This document shows, piece by piece, positions 58,823 through 64,000 of a stretch of 64,000 nt of DNA. The stretch lies in assembly GCF_002551815.1 (NCBI RefSeq), contig NZ_NVPR01000016.1, forward strand, positions 186,510 to 250,509. The letters are read 5' to 3'. Source of the DNA: Bacillus sp. AFS098217 (GTDB lineage: Bacteria > Bacillota > Bacilli > Bacillales > Bacillaceae_G). The position numbers and the translations under genes were made by a program. The notes beneath the pieces are model-generated. The model saw only the letters and a list, made by a program, of their open reading frames with translations, ran no database searches and was not told the origin of the DNA. Position 1 is the first letter of the stretch, and each line of letters starts with the position of its first letter.

Positions 58823-59536
58823 TTAAATTTCGTTTTCTCGTAGTAATTTTCCATCTCGAAGTGTTAAAATTCGATCACATACATCAAGCATTTTTTCATC
58901 GTGTGTAATCATAATCGCTGCTTTTTTATTTTTCTTAACTTCATGTTTCATTAATTCAACGACTTCTCTAGCACGTTTTGAGTCAAGGCTAGCAGTAGGT
59001 TCATCAGCCAAAATTAAGTCTGGATTATTCATAAACGCACGAGCAATGGCTACACGTTGTTTTTCACCGCCTGAAAGTTGATTTGGGTAATGATTCATTC
59101 GATGTGATAATCCAAATGTTTTCAGTAATTCAGTTGCAAACTTGTCAGCTTCTTTTTTATTTTCTCCCTTTAACTTAGCGATATATAAAAGTTGTTCTTT
59201 AACCGATAAGAAAGGTACGAGATTTGCGAATTGGAATATAAAACCAATTTTTTTTAGGCGAATATTTGTCATATCTTTTTCTGATAAATTTGTTACGTTT
59301 TGATCAGAAATATAAATGTTTCCTTTTGAAGGGGATAGAAGCGCACCTGCAATGGAAAGCAATGTACTTTTTCCTGAACCTGATGGACCAACAATACCGA
59401 TAAATTCGCCCTCTTTTACATCTAACGTAATTGGATGCAGAGCAGTTACTTCTGTATCGCCTTCGCCATATACCTTACTTACTTGTTCAAGCTTTAATAA
59501 TGACGCTGGGTTCTCCCATTTCACTTCTGTTACCAT
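58823..59536 (-). CDS. hrtA: Heme efflux ABC transporter ATP-binding protein HrtA-like
   Basis: 237 residues of the MacB/LolD-type ATPases. Walker A is GPSGSGKST (residues 50-58), the signature LSGGEKQR is near residue 154, Walker B is [12 protein letters not shown] and the H-loop is MITHDEKM. With HrtB it exports excess heme or protects against it. Identification as HrtA rests on the adjacent FtsX-type permease, the exact HssR box and the neighbouring HssS-like kinase; the ATPase alone would not be specific. It overlaps the hrtB stop by one base, with GGAGGTG as ribosome binding site. Confidence 0.82.
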   Translation of the reverse strand: MVTEVKWENPASLLKLEQVSKVYGEGDTEVTALHPITLDVKEGEFIGIVGPSGSGKSTLLSIAGALLSPSKGNIYISDQNVTNLSEKDMTNIRLKKIGFIFQFANLVPFLSVKEQLLYIAKLKGENKKEADKFATELLKTFGLSHRMNHYPNQLSGGEKQRVAIARAFMNNPDLILADEPTASLDSKRAREVVELMKHEVKKNKKAAIMITHDEKMLDVCDRILTLRDGKLLRENEI

Positions 59537-60618
59537 TACATTCCACCTCCGATTGCTTCTAATGCATCTACTTTCAATACTTGATATAGAGAAATTAGTG
59601 TACCGAATATACTAATTAAGATAAAGATACCTGAATATTGCAAGATTGTTGTTGTTGTTAATAAGAATGGCATGCCGGCTGGTAAAACAGTCTCCACTGC
59701 AAGGATTAAGCCAATGCCGATTACAAGAGCGACACCAGATAAGAAGATAGATTGTACAACTAAATTACCTGCTAAATATGAGTTTTTTGTTCCGATTGCT
59801 TTTAATACGCCTAATTGGTGTGTTTTTTGTAATGTAATGACATAGAAGAAAACACCGATTAATAATGCTGAAATTACAAGTAAAAACGCAATAATCATCG
59901 TTAATGTTCCTTGTTCTTCTTTATAACCTGGAATACCTTGTAGTACTTCTTTTTTATCAACAACTTTTGCATTATCTACATTATTGATTTTTTTATCAGT
60001 ATTTAGAGCGATTACACTGTAATCTTTTTCATTTGGCAGTGAAATAGCGCCCCATACATTTTCATTCATATGAACAACAGGTGTATGGCTAAACATTTGA
60101 TTTTCTGTAAAACCGACAACTTTAAAAGTTTTCTTAGAAATAGGATCTACTAGCTCATCTCCAAGCTTTACACCTTTTTCTTTGATGGATTCATCAGCAA
60201 TGATTTCATTGTCTGCTAAAGCGCTGTTTTTCCCTTCAATCACTTTTGGGGCAATGAATGAATCTTGCTTACTTGCAAAGATAGCAGCATCAACTTTTTT
60301 TGAACTTCCTTCTTTTTCAAATGTCGTCATTTTAAGATGCATTGGAACCGCATCTTTTTCATTAACTTGTGCTAATACTTTATCTACGTCCTCTTTCTTA
60401 ATTTGAGAGCGCAATAATTTACCCTCGGCATCACTTGATACTATAAATTTGTCTGCTTTCATTTCGAGAATAGAAGAGGCATTATCATGAGATAAACCGT
60501 TTGCTAGACCTGATATGATAAGTACAAGAAATGATAAAAGCATCATAATTGTACCGATTAATCCGTATCGTAATTTTGATTGTTTTAATTCTTTAAGTGC
60601 TAAAAACATTAGGTTCAT
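59536..60618 (-). CDS. hrtB: Heme efflux ABC transporter permease HrtB-like
   Basis: 360 residues of the FtsX-like permease family. One N-terminal membrane span (about residues 19-39), a large extracytoplasmic MacB-like domain (about 40-230) and three C-terminal spans match HrtB/DevC proteins. AAGGAGGAATGA precedes the ATG. It is first in the hrtBA operon, directly downstream of an exact HssR direct repeat, so expression is probably induced by heme. Confidence 0.82.
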   Translation of the reverse strand: MNLMFLALKELKQSKLRYGLIGTIMMLLSFLVLIISGLANGLSHDNASSILEMKADKFIVSSDAEGKLLRSQIKKEDVDKVLAQVNEKDAVPMHLKMTTFEKEGSSKKVDAAIFASKQDSFIAPKVIEGKNSALADNEIIADESIKEKGVKLGDELVDPISKKTFKVVGFTENQMFSHTPVVHMNENVWGAISLPNEKDYSVIALNTDKKINNVDNAKVVDKKEVLQGIPGYKEEQGTLTMIIAFLLVISALLIGVFFYVITLQKTHQLGVLKAIGTKNSYLAGNLVVQSIFLSGVALVIGIGLILAVETVLPAGMPFLLTTTTILQYSGIFILISIFGTLISLYQVLKVDALEAIGGGM

Positions 60619-60657
60619 TCCTCCTTGTTTTGTTCTATGCCCTTATCATAAAGAGGA

Positions 60658-60677
60658 AATATGAACAGAATATGAAC
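60658..60677 (-). promoter_or_regulatory. HssR direct repeat upstream of hrtBA, exact match
   Basis: On the minus strand: GTTCATATT-CT-GTTCATATT, identical to the published S. aureus HssR operator form (two 9-mers, 2-bp gap). It ends 40 bp before the hrtB start, overlapping the expected -35. Confidence 0.9.
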
Positions 60678-60690
60678 AAAAGATTACAAA

Positions 60691-60710
60691 AGAAGAGTCT
60701 ACCGTTTAGA
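60691..60710 (-). terminator. Interrupted original terminator of hssS (distal arm)
   Basis: AGAAGAGTCTA here and TAGACTCTTCT at 60858-60868 are the two arms of a perfect 11-bp hairpin whose 9-base loop, CCGTTTAGA, has been duplicated around an inserted element. Read without the insert it is a terminator starting in the last hssS codons, followed by TTTTGT. Confidence 0.7.
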
Positions 60711-60848
60711 AAGGCTGCTGAAAAAGTGTCTACTTTGAGTAAATAACAGAATTTTTATCAATATACAGAAATCAAAAAGAAGATAACTCCCTGTATATAG
60801 TAGGTGGTTATCTTCTTTTTCTTTTTTAAGGGACTTTTTCAGTGCCTT
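60711..60848 (-). mobile_element. 138-bp MITE-like element inserted in the hssS terminator loop
   Basis: Terminal inverted repeats are AAGGCTGCTGAAAAAGT at 60711 and ACTTTTTCAGTGCCTT ending at 60848, differing by a base or two. The element is flanked by 9-bp direct repeats CCGTTTAGA at 60702-60710 and 60849-60857. It has no coding capacity. It carries an internal perfect 14-bp hairpin, AAAAAGAAGATAAC/GTTATCTTCTTTTT (60774-60820), flanked by A/T runs, that can act as a terminator for hssS. The ends resemble those of some full-length IS elements with CTGAAAAAGT tips, but the family is not certain. Confidence 0.75.
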
Positions 60849-60852
60849 CCGT

Positions 60853-62247
60853 TTAGATAGACTCTTCTTCTTGTTTTGGAAGGTAAATAGAGAAGGTCGT
60901 TCCGTTTCCAGGTTTACTATCGACTGTTATTGCACCTTCATGAAGGTCAATAACTTTTTTTACAATAGAAAGACCTAAGCCGCTTCCATTTACTTTTCTA
61001 TTTCGGGCAGTATCAACTTTATGAAATCGATCAAATATTTTTTTTACTTCATTTTCAGGTATACCAATACCCATATCAGTAATCGAAATACGCCACTCTG
61101 TTTCTAGTTCTTCTGCTTCAAATGAAATTGTCCCGCCGCTTTCTGTAAATTTGATGCTATTGGTAAACAAATTCGTCCATACTTGATGGAGCAAGTTTTC
61201 GTCTCCGTAAATTTGTATGTTAGGAACGTCCATTTCAACTGCAAGATCTTTTGTTCTCCATTCCCACTCAAGCATAAAAATAATATCTTTTATTTGCTGT
61301 CCAAGATCAAAAGATTGCTTACGTAAAGTAAGGTCCTCCTTATCAAGCGATGCAAGCATTAATAATTGTTTACATAAACTGGACATACGTCGGCTTTCTG
61401 ATTCGATGATTTCTAGGTAATGTTCCTGCTCAGATTTCGTTAAATTATTTGTTTTCAATGTTTTAGAAAACCCTTGAATAGATGATAGGGGGGACTGAAA
61501 CTCATGCGAAACATTCGAAACAAATTCTTGTCGCATCTGCTCTGAATTTTGTGATTTTTTGGCCATCTTACGAAAATTAGTCGCAAGTGTCCCAATCTCA
61601 TCGCTGCGATTTTCTGGTAGTACTAAATCGTATTTACCATTTGCAATTTCTTTTGTCGCATGTGTAAATCTTTGAATAGGGCGAACGACAAAGCGCGTAG
61701 CTATCGCGATGCAAATTAGACTGATTACAATAATCAATCCTAATAAAACAGCATAGAAAATACGTAATTCTCCAAATTGCTGTTGAATATCCGGACGAAT
61801 AAATAGCGCATAACCCTTACCATTGTTTTCGATAGGAATTCCAATACTATTTAAAAGTGTATTGTCAAAAAAGCCAGTAGCAAATAAACGATTAGGATAC
61901 GTTGCAATCCCATTGTATATATTTCCTTTTAATACATGTTCAATTGTCTCTTCGCTAATATTCATTTTCTTGAAATTATCACCGTACCGCTTGCCTTGTT
62001 TTTTATCGTCTACTACGTAAACTTCAAAGCCAAGGTTAGAAATAGACTGTAAATAATCATCTTTATTTTGTTCTGTATTTTTCTCATATAAATATTTTAC
62101 TTCTTGTGCATATTTTAAAATTTTCTCGCTGTTATATGGTTTTAAATAAACATGATAATATACATTTGTAAGTAAAAATGCCAATATACTACTAACGAGC
62201 ATAATAAAAATGGATATGATAACGAATCTAGAATATAATGAGCGCAT
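60853..62247 (-). CDS. hssS: Heme-sensing histidine kinase HssS-like
   Basis: 464 residues. Two membrane spans (about residues 7-29 and 165-187) enclose an extracytoplasmic sensor domain. A HAMP domain, a dimerisation domain with phospho-acceptor SHEFQSP (His near residue 248) and a HATPase domain (NLFTNSIKF; DMGIGIPE; GSGLGLSIV) follow. The N-terminus and sensor carry FLLTNVYYH, TGFFDN and FIRPDI, as in Staphylococcus HssS. GAGGTG precedes the ATG. The cognate hssR, normally adjacent, is absent here. The stop codon lies in the target duplication of the downstream MITE. Confidence 0.85.
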   Translation of the reverse strand: MRSLYSRFVIISIFIMLVSSILAFLLTNVYYHVYLKPYNSEKILKYAQEVKYLYEKNTEQNKDDYLQSISNLGFEVYVVDDKKQGKRYGDNFKKMNISEETIEHVLKGNIYNGIATYPNRLFATGFFDNTLLNSIGIPIENNGKGYALFIRPDIQQQFGELRIFYAVLLGLIIVISLICIAIATRFVVRPIQRFTHATKEIANGKYDLVLPENRSDEIGTLATNFRKMAKKSQNSEQMRQEFVSNVSHEFQSPLSSIQGFSKTLKTNNLTKSEQEHYLEIIESESRRMSSLCKQLLMLASLDKEDLTLRKQSFDLGQQIKDIIFMLEWEWRTKDLAVEMDVPNIQIYGDENLLHQVWTNLFTNSIKFTESGGTISFEAEELETEWRISITDMGIGIPENEVKKIFDRFHKVDTARNRKVNGSGLGLSIVKKVIDLHEGAITVDSKPGNGTTFSIYLPKQEEESI

Positions 62248-62315
62248 ATTTTTTCACCTCTAATTTATCGTTCTATTTTTTGAAAATAAGACCTCCGTAT
62301 CAAGATTTTGAGAAA

Positions 62316-62410
62316 ACATAGAAGATAGGAGGGAGTTGACTGCTAGCATGTGTCTGAACAGTAGGGGATGAAGGAAAACTCCCACTGATGGAAGTTTCAC
62401 TGTAAATAAA
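62316..62410 (+). repeat. Degenerate bcr-type intergenic repeat, copy 4
   Basis: AACTCCCACTGATGGAAGTT followed by TCACTGTAAATAAA matches the 3' end of the copies at 11777 and 47341. It lies between the HssR box and hssS, where the hssR gene or the hssS leader would be expected. The surrounding 62248-62510 contains an AAAGGAGG at 62482-62489 with no properly spaced start codon. Confidence 0.5.
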
Positions 62411-62510
62411 ATGATGGCTACAAATGATGTAAGAGATTGGAAAATCCAACAAAGTGAAAAATGCAATAAGTATAAGTGCTCCTCCTTTCACTTTTGTAGA
62501 ATAAGAAATG

Positions 62511-62530
62511 TTTATGAACAGAAGATGAAC
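62511..62530 (-). promoter_or_regulatory. HssR-type direct repeat upstream of hssS
   Basis: On the minus strand: GTTCATCTT-CT-GTTCATAAA, matching 8 of 9 and 7 of 9. TATTCT at 62498-62503 may be the -10. It lies 264 bp before the hssS start. Confidence 0.65.
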
Positions 62531-62550
62531 ATGTTATTACAATTTCTAAG

Positions 62551-62599
62551 AAAATGAAAAGTGTGCTGCCAGTACAACTGACAGCACACTTTTCATTTC
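62551..62599 (-). terminator. Terminator of the VOC-family gene
   Basis: AAATGAAAAGTGTGCTG/CAGCACACTTTTCATTT is a long stem with CAGT/ACTG inside. It can act in both directions. Confidence 0.9.
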
Positions 62600-62615
62600 T
62601 TCTATAATTTTGTGA

Positions 62616-62996
62616 TTACTTTTTTTCCATGATCGCGAAGTAGTTTTTTTCATTATCAGCAAAATTAAATACTCTGCCAGAAGGCATACTTACAATTTCT
62701 CCGACTGTGATTTTTTTATTCGAAAGGTCTGTATGTAATTTGTCGAGATTTTCTGAGAAAAACATTATCGAAGGTGTATTAAGATTTAATTCAGGTTGCA
62801 TTTTGGCGATTAATTCCTTGTCATGGAGAATGATACTCGTTCCTGCTTCCTTTGTTGGAGCAATTTCAATCCATCTAAATCCTTGACCATTATCCTCTTC
62901 AGAAATTACACTAAATCCTACTTTTTCTGTCCAAAATTGTAATGCCTCATCTTGGTTATTTACATATAGCATAATTTGACCGACTTTATTAATCAT
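62616..62996 (-). CDS. VOC (glyoxalase/dioxygenase fold) protein
   Basis: 126 residues of the vicinal oxygen chelate superfamily with the usual pair of beta-alpha-beta units: VGQIMLYVNNQDEALQFWTEKVGF at the N-terminus, then FAIMEKK at the end. The classic H/E metal ligands are not all obvious (the first is replaced in GQIMLYV), so the activity cannot be predicted. The family includes fosfomycin and bleomycin resistance proteins and glyoxalase I, but nothing here is specific to those. It is monocistronic with its own terminator. Confidence 0.8.
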   Translation of the reverse strand: MINKVGQIMLYVNNQDEALQFWTEKVGFSVISEEDNGQGFRWIEIAPTKEAGTSIILHDKELIAKMQPELNLNTPSIMFFSENLDKLHTDLSNKKITVGEIVSMPSGRVFNFADNEKNYFAIMEKK

Positions 62997-63110
62997 TTGC
63001 TTCTCTCACTTTCTTCTAGTCCAGTTCGTATTGATTTTTTTAAGTATTAATATCATATAACTGTTTAATGATTATATCAAATGTAAGGCATAAACAACTA
63101 TTTTCATGAT

Positions 63111-63473
63111 TCAAGTCATAACTAAGGCTTCCTTCTCAATTTTGTCATACAATTGTACACCTGAATGATAATCTTTATTTAGGATGGATACTGCCTCAGA
63201 TTTAGTCAACGCTAGGTGTTCATAAAACATTTTTCTGAATTTTTCTTTAGGTATATAGGGATTTATACTATTTAAGAATTCAACAATTTCATCTGCATTG
63301 GCATACCATTTTTTCTCTTCTATATAAATCAATTTTAATTTTTCAACATATAAGTCGCTGATACGCAGAATGAAGCATGATTTGCACTCGTATTCTACTT
63401 TGTTTTCACCCTCGCATGTGGGGCAGGAAAAGGCCTTGACCGCTTCTATGCATGGCCAGATGCTCTCGTCCCC
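63111..63473 (-). pseudogene. Start-less zinc-ribbon-like gene fragment, copy B
   Basis: An open minus-strand frame of about 120 codons runs from an in-frame stop at 63474-63476 to TGA at 63111. It includes AFSCPTCEGENKVEYECKSC (two CxxC pairs, zinc-ribbon-like) and continues into a helical tail with KSEAVSILNKDYHSG. The only in-frame start codon is a TTG at 63332, after the cysteines and without a ribosome binding site. It is therefore probably the 3' part of a broken gene. About 190 bp of it is homologous to the decayed copy at 56881-57084. Function unknown. Confidence 0.5.
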
Positions 63474-63516
63474 CTAAAAAGAAAGAGGTTTTAACTTGTA
63501 TTTGACTACTCCTTAA

Positions 63517-63543
63517 TTAAGAAATAGTTAAGAAGTAGTTAAG
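63517..63543 (+). promoter_or_regulatory. 11-bp tandem repeats upstream of the PAP2 fragment
   Basis: TTAAGAAATAG, TTAAGAAGTAG and TTAAG repeat with an 11-bp period. OmpR-family response regulators bind such phased direct repeats. An AT-rich -10-like region follows at about 63565-63580. The regulator is unknown. Confidence 0.45.
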
Positions 63544-63672
63544 TCCCATTTAAAACTTTTTTCCCATAATAAAATTATAAGCATACAAGAAGGTTGGTAT
63601 TTTTACATGAGTAAACCATTTAGATTTGTGTTTGTTTTATAGTGATATACGCACATAAGGAGGAATTTGAAA

Positions 63673-63840
63673 ATGTCTTTTTCTCAATTAAATATTGATA
63701 CTTTTCGAGCAATCAATGATTTAGGTAAACAATATTCGTTCCTAAACTCAACCATGATATTTTTAGCCGAATATATGGTATATTTTTTAGGTTTAATTAT
63801 TATAGTTTATCATTTTAACCGAGAAGCCCCCTTCCTCTAA
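63673..63840 (+). pseudogene. Truncated PAP2-type undecaprenyl-diphosphatase (BcrC-like), N-terminal 55 residues
   Basis: AAGGAGGAATTTGAAA leads into ATG 63673. The product begins MSFSQLNIDTFRAINDLGKQ and continues through the first hydrophobic segment (MIFLAEYMVYFLGLIIIVY). This is the N-terminus of BcrC-like membrane phosphatases, which are about 200 residues long. The frame ends after HFNREAPFL, where a palindromic element begins. The catalytic motifs are absent, so the fragment cannot be active as undecaprenyl pyrophosphate phosphatase. Its ribosome binding site and promoter region look intact, which suggests a recent truncation. Confidence 0.6.
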
Positions 63841-63877
63841 ACGAAGTGAAGGTGGGGATAAATCGGTTTTTTCTTTT
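63819..63877 (+). mobile_element. Palindromic end resembling IS200/IS605 right-end hairpin, or terminator
   Basis: AACCGA, CCCCCTTC, loop CTCTAAACGAAGT, GAAGGTGGGG, TCGGTT and then a T run form a nested hairpin exactly where the PAP2 frame breaks. The CTAAACGAAGTGAAG type of loop is familiar from ends of IS200/IS605 elements in Bacillus. No transposase gene is seen beside it on the left. It also works as an intrinsic terminator. Confidence 0.4.
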
Positions 63878-63899
63878 TTTAAGAAAATTACATTTTTTC

Positions 63900-63928
63900 A
63901 GAACGTACGTTTTATTTTGTTGTATAAT
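63900..63928 (+). promoter_or_regulatory. LexA-box-like operator and -10 of the last gene
   Basis: AGAACGTACGTTTT (63900-63913) matches the Bacillus SOS consensus CGAACRNRYGTTYC at 12 of 14 positions. A perfect TATAAT lies at 63923-63928. The box covers the -35 position. Confidence 0.65.
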
Positions 63929-63959
63929 TGTCTTATCAAACAAAATGAGGTGAGAACAG

Positions 63960-64000
63960 GTGAAGAAAGCGTATTTTTCCAAGCGAATCTATAAGACAGA
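63960..64000 (+). CDS. Start of an unidentified, possibly SOS-regulated gene (3' end outside window)
   Basis: GTG 63960 is preceded by AATGAGGTGA at 8 nt and a consensus -10 at 63923. Only MKKAYFSKRIYKT is visible. The basic, aromatic start slightly resembles TnpB-type proteins, but 13 residues cannot settle the family. The LexA-like box upstream suggests damage-inducible expression. Confidence 0.4.
   Translation, partial: MKKAYFSKRIYKT

Noticed and set aside
62260-62491. Two overlapping minus-strand frames upstream of hssS (63 and 68 codons)
   Set aside because: Start codons are GTG or TTG that overlap or lie too far from the AAAGGAGG, and most of the frames run through a degenerate repeat.
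63607-63642. Eleven-codon frame MSKPFRFVFVL upstream of the PAP2 fragment
   Set aside because: No ribosome binding site; too short to support.
1-64000. CRISPR arrays, tRNA and rRNA genes, prophage structural genes
   Set aside because: No regularly spaced repeats, no tRNA or rRNA sequences and no phage gene cluster were recognised anywhere in the window.

Overview
The window is about 64 kb of low-GC Firmicute chromosome and almost certainly belongs to the Bacillus cereus group. The evidence is endospore genes (spoVFA/spoVFB, spoIIIE, spoVS, cotE), B. subtilis-like gene order, AGGAGG-type ribosome binding sites, and several degenerate intergenic repeats of the bcr type known from the B. cereus group. 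No rRNA, tRNA or CRISPR was found.

Layout. (1) 1-8907: translation and RNA block: nusA (5' end cut by the window), rnpM/ylxR, ylxQ, infB, ylxP, rbfA, truB, ribF, rpsO, pnp. (2) 9066-20005: ylxY deacetylase-like protein, M16 protease mlpA, ymxH, the dipicolinate and diaminopimelate genes dpaA-dpaB-asd-dapG-dapA, rnjB with a long folded leader, tepA, ylzJ. (3) 20217-28692: spoIIIE, then a guanine-riboswitch-controlled nucleoside uptake locus (GntR regulator plus nupNOPQ-type ABC transporter). (4) 28904-41057: M16 pair ymfF/ymfH, ymfI, ymfJ, ymfK, the RodZ-like ymfM, pgsA, cinA, recA with a LexA box, rny, ymdB, spoVS with a sigma-H promoter. (5) 41120-52865: M19 dipeptidase, korAB-type 2-oxoacid:ferredoxin oxidoreductase, miaB, ricA, cotE, mutS, mutL. 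(6) 52866-64000: accessory region with a small orphan gene, a TPR/dynamin-like protein with a degenerate P-loop, a heme-stress cluster on the minus strand, a VOC protein, decayed gene fragments, a truncated PAP2 phosphatase and the start of an apparently SOS-controlled gene.

The most interesting part is 57.2-62.6 kb. HrtBA (heme efflux ABC transporter) and an HssS-like kinase lie next to an operon of an HsmA-family membrane protein, a DUF2871 membrane protein and a CcdC-like membrane protein. Each of the three transcription units is preceded by a direct repeat of the form GTTCATATT-CT-GTTCATATT, which matches the HssR operator known from Staphylococcus; the hrtBA copy is exact. This ties the HsmA/DUF2871/CcdC operon to the heme-stress regulon. 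The partner response regulator gene hssR, usually beside hssS, is absent from the window. A 138-bp MITE-like element with 9-bp target duplications has inserted into the loop of the hssS terminator and brings its own terminator hairpin.

Other noteworthy non-coding elements are the guanine riboswitch upstream of the nup locus, a 13-bp long-range stem closing a multi-hairpin leader just before the rnjB start codon, a near-perfect inverted repeat bracketing the korAB promoter, a hairpin in the asd leader, and a long leader before miaB. Start codons were chosen from ribosome binding sites and family N-termini, so several differ from the longest possible frame. Operon, regulatory and structural claims are inferences from sequence; nothing was tested by database search or folding software.
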